DNA of 64,000 nt from Rhodanobacter sp. (GTDB lineage Bacteria; Pseudomonadota; Gammaproteobacteria; Xanthomonadales; Rhodanobacteraceae): positions 38,784 through 102,783 of the forward strand of contig JANJTA010000038.1 in NCBI GenBank assembly GCA_024711345.1, in the 5' to 3' direction. A program made the translations under genes and the position numbers. Position 1 is the first letter of the stretch, and every line of letters starts with the position of its first letter. The notes under the pieces are model-generated. The model had not been told where the DNA came from and made no database searches. It was given only the letters and a program-made list of their open reading frames with translations. This document shows positions 30,861 through 38,083 of the stretch, in pieces.

Positions 30861-32477
30861 ATGCGTATCAGCAAGATCACCGTCGAGAACTTCCGCTCGA
30901 TTGAGCGCGTTGAGCTGGCCGCCAATCGCTTTAATGTGCTGGCCGGCCAGAACAACCACGGCAAGACCAACCTCTTCGAGGCCATCGAGTGGTTCTACAA
31001 CGGCTCTGGGAACCTCGACGACATTCGGTTCAAGCACCAGGCCGTCCGCGAAGTCACTGTTGAAATCGAGTATTCCGACATCCAAGCCGGCATCGCGGCT
31101 GTTATCAACGAGGCAACAAAGGCACGGTTCGAGAAGTTTGCCGATGGGCGAGATGTCATCAAGGTGAGGCGGACCACAGCGGAGGACCCATCGAAGCGAC
31201 AGCTATGGGACGAAGCGAAGGGCGAGTGGACCCAGAAGAATTTTGCCGGCTTCGATAAGGCGTTCAACGATTGCGTGCCGCGCCTCCAATACGTTTCTAC
31301 CCGCACGTCCCTCACCGAAGTCTCCAAGTGGGGCAAGAAGACGCCCATCGGCGAAATGTTGTCCGGGGTGCTCAACGCTATCTTGGAGAAAAGCGAGAAA
31401 TATCGTCAGTTTAAGGAGAAGTTCGACGAACTGTTCACGCATGAGCAGTCGGAGGTAAGGCAGGAACTCGACCGCCTTGCTGGGAAGGTGAAGGACCACT
31501 TGGAGCAGCAATTTCCGGAATGTAGCAAGGTCGGATTCAGCGTGAAACCGCCTATGTTTGATGAATTGTTGAAGTCTTTCGAAACATCGGTCGACGATGG
31601 CATCGAGACCTCCGCCGAGGAGAAGGGCGATGGCATGCAACGCGCCCTCATGCTCGCTATCTTAAAGGCCTACTCCGACCATCGCCGTGAGAGCGATGAA
31701 CTGGGCAAACGGTTCCTGTTCCTCATCGATGAAGCCGAGCTTCATCTCCACCCGACTGCTCAGCGCCAACTCAAGCTGGCCCTGATGGATCTGGTCAAGA
31801 ACGGCGACCAGGTCTTCATCAACACCCACTCGTCGGTGCTGGTGACCGACGAGGACAACGATCAGACGCTCTGGCAGGTTGAGAAGGTCGATGGCGCGAC
31901 AAGCATCAAAAAGATTGAAGGGCGTGACAAGCCGGAACTGATCTATGAACTTCTGGGCGGCTCACCGGCAGATCTCCTCTTCCCCAGAAACTTCCTGGTG
32001 GTGGAAGGGGCATCCGAAGACATCCTTTTGGGGCTCGTGGTGCGACGTTTCTACATCGACAAGCCGCAGACGAAGATCATCAGGGCGGAGGGCGACCACT
32101 TCCGACAAAAGCGCTCAATGGATGCCATCAATGTAGCGTTTGTCCCGTTGTCACAAACTCCGGTGTATAGCGAGCGACTGATTGTTCTTTGCGACCAGCC
32201 GACGCCTGAGAGGAAAAACGATTTCGACGAATTCATGCGTGCATATGCGAGGCACGAGCAGAACGGCCAGTTTGTCGTCGCCCCGACTCATTCGCTGGAG
32301 GAGAGTTATCCAGAGCCTTGGCGAAAGACCGCTGACCAAGTGAGAGCGATGTCAGGGAGAGCCAAAACCGATCTCGCGGAGCTGGTGGGGCAAAACATCA
32401 CCCAGACGCAGTTCGAGAATGAGATGGCTCACGCCTTTGCGGCGCTGGCGAAGGCATGGGAGAAAGCCCACAGCTAG
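30861..32477 (+). CDS. OLD-family nuclease (AAA ATPase plus TOPRIM)
   Basis: 538 residues. ABC-like ATPase with Walker A GQNNHGKT (29-36) and Walker B FLFLIDEAELHLHP (near 285-298), split by a helical insertion (about 165-260). The C-terminal TOPRIM domain begins FLVVEGASEDILLG near 378, with a later LIVLCDQP acidic motif. This is the OLD/GajA-type architecture used in phage defence and DNA processing. No UvrD-like helicase follows, so it resembles a stand-alone class 1 OLD rather than Gabija. Base composition is visibly less GC-rich than its flanks, suggesting transfer. Confidence 0.85.
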   Translation: MRISKITVENFRSIERVELAANRFNVLAGQNNHGKTNLFEAIEWFYNGSGNLDDIRFKHQAVREVTVEIEYSDIQAGIAAVINEATKARFEKFADGRDVIKVRRTTAEDPSKRQLWDEAKGEWTQKNFAGFDKAFNDCVPRLQYVSTRTSLTEVSKWGKKTPIGEMLSGVLNAILEKSEKYRQFKEKFDELFTHEQSEVRQELDRLAGKVKDHLEQQFPECSKVGFSVKPPMFDELLKSFETSVDDGIETSAEEKGDGMQRALMLAILKAYSDHRRESDELGKRFLFLIDEAELHLHPTAQRQLKLALMDLVKNGDQVFINTHSSVLVTDEDNDQTLWQVEKVDGATSIKKIEGRDKPELIYELLGGSPADLLFPRNFLVVEGASEDILLGLVVRRFYIDKPQTKIIRAEGDHFRQKRSMDAINVAFVPLSQTPVYSERLIVLCDQPTPERKNDFDEFMRAYARHEQNGQFVVAPTHSLEESYPEPWRKTADQVRAMSGRAKTDLAELVGQNITQTQFENEMAHAFAALAKAWEKAHS

Positions 32478-32510
32478 GTTGTTGGGAACCGAAACAGCGT
32501 GGAAAGGTGT

Positions 32511-32570
32511 CCGGAACGGGGTCAGGTTCACTTTCGGTGAGGATATAAGTGAACCTGACTCCGTTCGTTG
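32511..32570. repeat. CTGACCCC-type repeat, inverted pair (copy 3)
   Basis: AACGGGGTCAGGTTCACTT (32515-32533) and AAGTGAACCTGACTCCGTT (32547-32565) form a stem with one mismatch. They lie 38 bases after the nuclease stop. Confidence 0.7.
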
Positions 32571-32606
32571 CCGTTCGTTGGGTGACCACTAGATAGGGGC
32601 GTCGAG

Positions 32607-33443
32607 ATGAATCGCAAACTGCGGTGGATGTGCTTTTGGATACTTCTTGGATTCGGTTCGTCGGTTTTGGCCGGCGCGCGACCACGCCCCTGGGCCAGCA
32701 TGCTTCTTTCGGGCTATGTGGATATCAATCCCGATGGCGGCGTGCGCGAATACGCGCTGGATAACCCGGGGAAGATTCCGTCGGTGGTGCAGGGTGTGAT
32801 CAAGCAAGCCGTGCAGGGCTGGCGCTTCAAGGTGGATGTCGCTGGCAAGGTGATCGCCCGCGCCAAGATGAGCTTGCGCGTGGTGGCCAAACCAGTAGAC
32901 AAGACGGAGTTTTCGATCAGTGTCGAAGGCGTGCAGTTCACCGACGACTCCGCGGCACCCGGGGAAGAGGTGACCGAACATTCCACTATCCGACCCTCCT
33001 ACCCGAAAGATGCCATCGATGAGCGCACTGCGGCCACCGTCTACGTGCTGGTGCAAGTCGGGCGCGATGGGCACGTACTGAATGCGGGCGCGGAGCAGGT
33101 GAACTTTACGCTGGACTGTCCTCCGTCAAGTCGCCATGGTCTGGAGAACCAGTTTGCTCATGCCAGCGAGTTGGCGATCCGCAAGTGGACCTTCGACGTG
33201 CCGACCAGGGGGCCGCAGGCTGCCGCGCCCTACTGGTACGCACGTATCCCGGTGACTTATTCGCTCACCGGCGCTGGCACGCCGAGGAGCTCGGAGGAGT
33301 ACGGCGCCTGGCACCCTTACATTCCCGGCCCTCGCCGTTCGCTGCCTTGGGTCAATGACCGGGGCGTGATGGCTTCCGCCCCGGATGCCACCCCGGGCGA
33401 TCAACCCGTGTTGCTCGGCGGGCCATTGCAGCTAGTCAATTGA
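32607..33443 (+). CDS. Secreted protein with TonB C-terminal-like segment
   Basis: 278 residues. Signal peptide (ILLGFGSSVLA, to about 22), then a beta-rich region. The part from IRPSYPKDAIDERTAATVYV through VQVGRDGHVLNAG to RKWTFDVP follows the pattern of a TonB C-terminal domain (Y-P-x-x-A, dG-x-V, W-x-F). There is no membrane anchor or Pro-rich linker, so it is not a classical TonB. Function unknown. Two hairpins follow the stop. Confidence 0.65.
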   Translation: MNRKLRWMCFWILLGFGSSVLAGARPRPWASMLLSGYVDINPDGGVREYALDNPGKIPSVVQGVIKQAVQGWRFKVDVAGKVIARAKMSLRVVAKPVDKTEFSISVEGVQFTDDSAAPGEEVTEHSTIRPSYPKDAIDERTAATVYVLVQVGRDGHVLNAGAEQVNFTLDCPPSSRHGLENQFAHASELAIRKWTFDVPTRGPQAAAPYWYARIPVTYSLTGAGTPRSSEEYGAWHPYIPGPRRSLPWVNDRGVMASAPDATPGDQPVLLGGPLQLVN

Positions 33444-33451
33444 GTACGACT

Positions 33452-33490
33452 GCGAGCACAGGACGTGCTCGCGGCCACAACGGGGTGGCC
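33452..33490 (+). terminator. Tandem hairpins after the TonB-like gene
   Basis: GCGAGCAC-AGGAC-GTGCTCGC (8-bp perfect stem, 33452-33472) is followed at once by GGCCAC-AACGGG-GTGGCC (33473-33490). There is no clear U-tract, though AAAAGGAATTAAAGG comes next. Confidence 0.5.
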
Positions 33491-33616
33491 AAAAGGAATT
33501 AAAGGGACGTGGCAGATTAAATCTGGTCAGTCGGGTAGCAAGCGAGCCCATTCGAAACCGGGGGGAGTTGAGCTTGGCTAACCATCTCCGTCTCCACTGC
33601 TGCCTTCTTCCCACGG

Positions 33617-33958
33617 CTACTTGACCCGGCGAACCTCCTGCGGCCAGCCGCAGGCTTCGGCCAATTTGCCGGCCCAGTGCCTTGCTGCCTGCTCGTCGGC
33701 CACGTCGATCACGGCGAATCCGCCCAGGAACTGGGGGTTCCGCACGTACGGCCCCTCGGTGAAGGTCAGCGTGCCGCTGGTGGCATCCGCGATGAAGGCG
33801 TTTTCCGGGTCTTCCTCCAGACCCCCGGCGAACACGTAGGCGCCAGCCGCCTTCATGTCGTCCACGACCGCGCGTGCAAGCGGACCGCGCGCGGCGAACC
33901 ACGCCTCGGTGTGGTCGCCGACCCACGCCTAGTTGAAGTAGATGATGTACTTGCTCAT
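33617..33958 (-). pseudogene. YCII-related protein with in-frame amber codon
   Basis: From ATG 33958 the frame reads MSKYIIYFN, then TAG (33929-33931), then AWVGDHTEAWFAARG and on to the normal YCII end. The family typically has Gln at that position, so a single CAG-to-TAG change explains it. Downstream the 105 codons are intact (AAGAYVFAGGL; FTEGPYVRNPQFLGGFAVID). Restarting at an internal ATG (33865) would lose the first strand of the fold. Either pseudogene, suppressed stop or sequencing error. Confidence 0.75.
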
Positions 33959-34019
33959 GCCATGCTCCGGGGCTGCGCAGCCCCAGTGGCTGCCATTCGC
34001 CTCACGACGAACGGGCGAA

Positions 34020-34210
34020 TCGCGATTCGACAAAACAAGGAAAAAAGGTCGGCGACGGCTGGCCTACGACCACCGCCACTGGCAGCCTACGACAGGGGCG
34101 TGCCGTATAAATTTAGCGATGCGCAGCAACTGCTCGAAGACTTCTTCGCTGACGTGGACCATGTACTCGAGGAGACGAAGTCAGAAGAGAACGACCATCG
34201 GCATCGCGTC
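34020..34210 (+). pseudogene. Remnant of a DUF6516-like toxin, frameshifted
   Basis: One frame encodes RRRLAYDHRHW near 34056-34091; after a shift of frame the next reads DRGVPYKFSDAQQLLEDFFA and DVDHVLEE (34093-34176). Together these match the usual order of a DHRH motif followed by PY-F-x-x-x-x-Q-L-x-x-D-F in small DUF6516-type toxins paired with HTH antitoxins. The N-terminus is not recognisable. Confidence 0.45.
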
Positions 34211-34395
34211 CCAGCAAGCGATCCGTGCCCGCGCCCTGGCCGTCGCCCGCGGCGACCACCGGCCGCGCCCCGATGAGCCGAAGATCTGGTTCACCTCCAT
34301 GCGCTCGCTGGCCGAGGTGCTTTCGGACGACAACTGAGCCTTGCTGCGCGTCATCCGGGAACGGAAGCCCGAGAAAAGGTCTCAGGGGGCGATTT
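34161..34395 (+). pseudogene. Remnant of the HTH antitoxin partner, with nonsense codon
   Basis: From ATG 34161: TTIGIASQQAIRARALAVAR, DEPKIWFTSMRSLAEVLSDD, N, then TGA (34335-34337) where CGA (Arg) would be expected, then ALLRVIRERKPEK in the same frame. This matches the N-terminal part of a known antitoxin-like regulator family. The wHTH domain that should follow is missing. Confidence 0.55.
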
Positions 34396-34461
34396 ACCAG
34401 GGACGATTTTCCAAGCACCACTCAGTCTGTAAATTGTCTCTGGCGCCATTCCTTCCTGCTT

Positions 34462-34821
34462 TCAGGAGAGGAACTTCACCAGCAATTGTCGCTTCGATTC
34501 GGGCAGCTTGCGGAATGCATCGAGTAAGTGGCCTTCGTTGTCGCTCAGGCGACGATAAAGGGCGCCGGTTTCCCCCACGCCCGGCGCAAGGGGGCCTCGT
34601 CCGGTGGCGAGCCATTCCAGGTTGACGTCGAAATCCTTGGCCAGTTCGATGATGCGCGGGAGCTCGGGCAGGGCGAGGCCGGTGAGCCACTTGCGGGCGG
34701 TTTCCCGCGATACCGCGTAGCGGGCGGCCAGGGCACTTGTCCTTCCGCGCCCAGGAACAAAATCGGTCCGGTCCAGCGCCTTGCGCAGGCGGTTCGCGAA
34801 GTGCTCGTAGGGTGCTGCCAT
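34462..34821 (-). CDS. XRE-family transcriptional regulator (phage-repressor-like)
   Basis: 119 residues. Helix-turn-helix near 30-60 (LAARYAVSRETARKWLTGLA), then LPRIIELAKDFDVNLEWLAT, the pattern of CI/C2-like and small XRE regulators. The C-terminal tail (ESKRQLLVKFLS) may dimerise. Start ATG 34821 is preceded by AGGAATTGGA; an alternative ATG at 34842 adds seven residues. It is divergent from a region with direct repeats around a good promoter, its probable operator. No integrase is adjacent. Confidence 0.8.
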   Translation of the reverse strand: MAAPYEHFANRLRKALDRTDFVPGRGRTSALAARYAVSRETARKWLTGLALPELPRIIELAKDFDVNLEWLATGRGPLAPGVGETGALYRRLSDNEGHLLDAFRKLPESKRQLLVKFLS

Positions 34822-34917
34822 TCCAATTCCTGGTTGTCGCATCGTCCCCGCGCTTGCGCGCGGCGAGGCTTGGCAAGTGCGGTCCATTGTTGCGCACGCG
34901 CATTTGCGGATATGCCA

Positions 34918-34956
34918 TTTATGGTTGTTGACATGAGCAATTTATAGTTGGATTAT
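34918..34956 (+). promoter_or_regulatory. Strong promoter with direct-repeat operators
   Basis: TTGACA (34928-34933), 17 bases, GATTAT (34951-34956). TTTATGGTTG (34918) and TTTATAGTTG (34941) form a direct repeat, 23 bases apart, one upstream of the -35 and one within the spacer. The tract is AT-rich against a GC-rich background. It reads toward the gene at 35086 and lies upstream of the divergent XRE gene. Confidence 0.55.
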
Positions 34957-35085
34957 GGCCATGGATGGCGGGGGTGATAACGGGCGTCGGAATGCATTTG
35001 TTGAAGGAAGGGGCGTAGAGCCGACTCTGCCCCTGTTTCCCTGACTCCTGCTTCCGACGGCATTTCATGGAACGAGGAGGCGACC

Positions 35086-35757
35086 ATGTCGACGTTCGAT
35101 TCGGATGATCTGGGAACGACGGGCTATTTCCTGCCGGAGGACAGCCAGCTGCGGCTGAAGCAGCTACGCGAGTACGTGGGGTTTCTGACCAATTTGGCGC
35201 GACCGCGCAGGCCGGACGAGGACCGGGAATGGTTCTCGGAGATTCGCCCGGGCGAGGTGGCGATCTGCCTGGAACTGCTGGAGGAGCAGATCGCTCAGGT
35301 GCTGGACGAACTCTCGTGGCCGGCAGAACTTGGCGAGAGGGCGGCAGCAGGCGAGGTCGATGCGGACGCGGAGACTTGCACGCAAGCCGCAGCACCGGAT
35401 GCCGCCGAGCCGGTGAAGGATGAAGCCGGCAATCGCTTCCTCTTCGGCGTCACCCTGGATCAGGTCGACGAGATCAACCTGCTGCTCGCTAGCCTCCGGG
35501 CCCTTGGCAATGTGGTGACCTGCAGCGATCACGCCGAGTTGTCCGACGTCACGCTGTCGATCATGGGCGATGCCATCGTCCGCGACGTGGAGAAGCTGCG
35601 AGACATCAACAGAGACGTGAATGCGCAGGAGCTGGAGCCCTCGCACCGGACGAAACCCGGTGTGCGTGAAGAGTGGGCCACCTACCTTGCGCTGCCCGCG
35701 CGTTTGCCCCTGGGCAGCGCGTCGCACGTCGTGCGGCAGCATCCAACCTGGCAGTAG
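35086..35757 (+). CDS. XAC0095-like protein of unknown function
   Basis: 223 residues, acidic and soluble. TTGYFLPEDSQLRLKQLREY, GEVAICLELLEEQIAQVLDE and FGVTLDQVDEINLLLASLRA resemble the XAC0095 family of xanthomonads, recalled from memory. A central Ala/Glu-rich linker (about 88-112) separates two helical halves. The last about 35 residues look unrelated to the family, possibly a replaced C-terminus. GAGGAGG precedes ATG 35086. Divergent from the XRE gene. Confidence 0.6.
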   Translation: MSTFDSDDLGTTGYFLPEDSQLRLKQLREYVGFLTNLARPRRPDEDREWFSEIRPGEVAICLELLEEQIAQVLDELSWPAELGERAAAGEVDADAETCTQAAAPDAAEPVKDEAGNRFLFGVTLDQVDEINLLLASLRALGNVVTCSDHAELSDVTLSIMGDAIVRDVEKLRDINRDVNAQELEPSHRTKPGVREEWATYLALPARLPLGSASHVVRQHPTWQ

Positions 35758-35920
35758 CCGGGAGTCGCGGCGATCGCTTGCCAGATCGTGCTTTACGCCA
35801 GGGCGACACTGGACGTCGCCACCTGGGGCGCCGAGCTGGCCGTGGGGGTAGGGCGGGGCGGATCTATATCGTGGAGCAGAAACCGGGACGGAGAAAGTTA
35901 AGGTGAACTGACTACCTCAC

Positions 35921-35970
35921 CCCGGTTTTCCGGTTTTCGCTGACCCAGGTTTTCGGACTCCGGTTTTCGG
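35921..35970. repeat. Short direct repeats (GGTTTTC, four copies)
   Basis: CCGGTTTTC-like units at about 35922, 35931, 35947 and 35960 in a 229-base intergenic stretch between the XAC0095-like gene and the cytochrome operon. No function seen. Confidence 0.4.
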
Positions 35971-35986
35971 TCGTACGAATTGGCGC

Positions 35987-36739
35987 TCAATCGGCGTCGC
36001 CGTCGCCGTCGCCGCCGTGTTTCTGCACGGCTGCCGTGGAGGGGCTGGCAGCGCCGCTGCCCGTGGGGGCGCCTTGCCATTGCAGCCACCAGAATCCCAG
36101 CACGCCCGCCAGCAGCAGGACGGCCACCGTCCGCCATGGGCTGCGCACGCCGTCCGCGGGCTGGCCGGACTTGCGCCCGGTGATCATGGCGCGCACCAGG
36201 TTTTCGCGATGCAGCCAGCTGGCCACCACCACGCCGGCAATGTGCACGCCCACCATCAGCAGCATCAGGTTGGCAGCCGCCTCATGGGCTTCTGCCACCC
36301 ATTCGCCGGCCAGGTCGTTGTACGTGGTCCAGCCCGACGCCGCGATGACCACGGTCAGGCCCAGCAGGGCCAGGATGGCCAGCGCACCGGCCGGGTTGTG
36401 TCCGGTGTGGTGTTCCGGCCGACCTTGCAGCAGGACGCGCACGTAGCGGGCAACGGCCCGGGGGCCGCGCACGAAGGTGGAAAAGCGCGCGTAGCGCGTG
36501 CCCAGCAGGCCCCAAACGATGCGAAAGGCCACCAGGCCGGCCATGGTGTAGCCCAGGGTGACGTGCAGCAGGCGCCAGTGTTCGCTCTCGGCCGACAAGT
36601 AGGCGCCGGCAAAACTCAGCACCATGAGCCAGTGGAAGACGCGAACCGGTGCGTCCCAGACCAGGATCGGGGCGGCAGCCGGCGTGTGCGTGACGGCGGG
36701 CACGGCTTCCTCAACGGGGGATGCGGACATTGTCTTCAT
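35987..36739 (-). CDS. Cytochrome b561-family (di-heme b) membrane subunit
   Basis: 250 residues. Four core helices with heme-ligand histidines: His36 (VRVFHWLMV), His59 (WRLLHVTLGYT) and the pair in EAHEAAANLMLLMVGVHIAG; a fifth helix (VAVLLLAGVLGFWW) is near the C-terminus, followed by a Gly/Asp tail. Probably passes electrons between quinol and the two c-type cytochromes encoded upstream. ATG 36739 has GGGAGA upstream and overlaps the diheme cytochrome gene by 29 bases, so the genes are coupled. Confidence 0.88.
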   Translation of the reverse strand: MKTMSASPVEEAVPAVTHTPAAAPILVWDAPVRVFHWLMVLSFAGAYLSAESEHWRLLHVTLGYTMAGLVAFRIVWGLLGTRYARFSTFVRGPRAVARYVRVLLQGRPEHHTGHNPAGALAILALLGLTVVIAASGWTTYNDLAGEWVAEAHEAAANLMLLMVGVHIAGVVVASWLHRENLVRAMITGRKSGQPADGVRSPWRTVAVLLLAGVLGFWWLQWQGAPTGSGAASPSTAAVQKHGGDGDGDAD

Positions 36740-37202
36740 TGAAGTCTCCCTTGTCGGCCGTGGTGTGGCAGGCGATGCAGTTCGATGCGCTCTTGATCGA
36801 GGCGCGTTTCCAGGTGGCGGCAGATACCTCGTCATGCTTGTGGATGAACCAGGCGGTGCGCGTGATGCGATCCTGTGGCGGCTCTTCGCGAACGCGCTTG
36901 TAGGTGCCGGCATGCGCGTTGATCCAGCCCGACAGTTCCTTAACCGTAGCCGGATCCAGCGAGGCGTCCGTGCCGAAGTGGTTGGGCAGGTTGTTCATGA
37001 TCCGGTTCCACGACGCCGCCGGCATGAGGCTGGGAGGGTAGGCCACGTGGCAGGCGGAGCATTCTTCCTTGTATTTGGGTGTCAGGGGCACCATGCGACC
37101 GTTGCCGTCCGCCAGGACCGGCAGGGCCGGCAGGGCAAAGCCACTGGCGGCGAGCAGCGCCAAGGCAAGTCGGCCGATCCGGGTGTGTAGTGGGTATGGC
37201 AT
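36711..37202 (-). CDS. Diheme cytochrome c (DHC family)
   Basis: 163 residues. Signal peptide (LALALLAASGFALPALPVLA, about 12-31) and two heme-binding motifs, CSACH (48-52) and CIACH (142-146). The length and spacing match the DHC family of periplasmic diheme cytochromes, usually encoded with a DUF1924/SHP protein and a cytochrome b. Mid-gene of the three-gene operon. Confidence 0.9.
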   Translation of the reverse strand: MPYPLHTRIGRLALALLAASGFALPALPVLADGNGRMVPLTPKYKEECSACHVAYPPSLMPAASWNRIMNNLPNHFGTDASLDPATVKELSGWINAHAGTYKRVREEPPQDRITRTAWFIHKHDEVSAATWKRASIKSASNCIACHTTADKGDFNEDNVRIPR

Positions 37203-37238
37203 GGAATCCTCCGTGAGAGTGAATGGAAATGCAGGTCT

Positions 37239-37658
37239 TCAGGGCTTGAGCGTCATCAGCCAGCTCAGCACATCGGCTTTTTCGCCGGCGGTGCATTCAC
37301 GGCTCAGCACGTCTTTGCAGTTGCGGCGAAACCATTTCTCGGTTTTGGCCGGATCGGTAAAGCGCTCGGGATTGAAGGCCGGCGCCATGGCGCCTATGGT
37401 CTTTCCGGTGGAGGCGTGCTTGCCGGCCTGGATGGGGACGGCGCCGTGGCAGGAGGAGCAGCTCCACTCGCCACCGTGCTTGTTGGTGAACAGTTGCTGC
37501 CCGCGGGCGGGCGAGGCGGGAGCCCCGGCCTGGGCCGTATAACCGGCCAATTGCTCGGCGGGCGTGACGGCCCGGGCGGCGGGCGCGAGGGCGGCACAGG
37601 CCAGCGTCAGGGCTGCGAGCGCGCGCGGAAAAGTGGCGGACAGAGAGAACAGGTTCAT
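37239..37658 (-). CDS. DUF1924/SHP-like monoheme cytochrome c
   Basis: 139 residues. Signal peptide (about 10-30); one heme motif CSSCH (67-71); extra cysteines Cys114 and Cys121 (RNCKDVLSRECTAGE) that may form a disulfide. Related to SHP, the oxygen-binding sphaeroides heme protein, and found with DHC and cytochrome b in Rhodobacter and Shewanella. First gene of the operon, with a PmrA/QseB-like box 36-52 bases upstream of its start. Confidence 0.88.
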   Translation of the reverse strand: MNLFSLSATFPRALAALTLACAALAPAARAVTPAEQLAGYTAQAGAPASPARGQQLFTNKHGGEWSCSSCHGAVPIQAGKHASTGKTIGAMAPAFNPERFTDPAKTEKWFRRNCKDVLSRECTAGEKADVLSWLMTLKP

Positions 37659-37693
37659 GGCAACTCCTTTTTTGACAAGGGTGCCGCCGGGTT

Positions 37694-37710
37694 CTTAGGG
37701 TTTTCTTAAG
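37694..37710 (-). promoter_or_regulatory. PmrA/QseB-like response-regulator box
   Basis: CTTAGG (37694-37699), 5 bases, CTTAAG (37705-37710). It matches the CTTAAK-N5-CTTAAK consensus with one mismatch. A further CTTAAG is at 37735-37740. The site overlaps the likely -35 region of the cytochrome operon. No two-component system is encoded nearby. Confidence 0.5.
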
Positions 37711-37815
37711 CGGCCATGGACACCCTCAGTCTCGCTTAAGCCGGGAGGGCCAATATCCAGGCATTCACCAGCAACCCCAGGGAACTCTCTGTGCACACCT
37801 ACCCCCTATCGCTTC

Positions 37816-37956
37816 ATGCGCCAGTATTTCGACGTGGTTCGCGCCGCGTTGGTGCCCGTTGTCCTGACGACCTTTCTGTCGGTTCCGGTCAGCCTGGGCG
37901 GCCATCCGGGCGAGTTCCCGGCAGTTGCCGCACAGAGTGATCGCCACATGAGCTGA
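37816..37956 (+). CDS. Possible 46-residue small membrane or secreted peptide
   Basis: ATG 37816 opens a frame with a hydrophobic segment (ALVPVVLTTFLSVPVSLGG) preceded by Arg, followed by a short polar tail. No ribosome site is clear, and it may be chance. It lies in the 425-base gap between the cytochrome operon and the CDF gene, which otherwise holds the box at 37694 and nothing else recognised. Confidence 0.3.
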   Translation: MRQYFDVVRAALVPVVLTTFLSVPVSLGGHPGEFPAVAAQSDRHMS

Positions 37957-38083
37957 TCGGCGCCGCGTCTCGTAGCGCCGTGGAGTCCGCACGGCTGGGT
38001 CGTGTGTCCATTTGTCCTTAATCCGGGGCGCAAATCGGCGTGAACGCCGAATGCGCGTTTGCCTACCCCACTGCCTTGTTGCC

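Noticed and set aside
30861..32477. Gabija system (GajA/GajB)
   Set aside because: The nuclease architecture fits GajA, but no UvrD-like helicase gene follows or precedes it.
32607..33443. TonB protein partner for exbB/exbD
   Set aside because: It has a cleavable-type signal peptide and no Pro-rich linker, and it is 28 kb away in an accessory island.
34888..35085. Prophage attachment site
   Set aside because: No integrase, tRNA end or flanking duplications were found near the XRE repressor.
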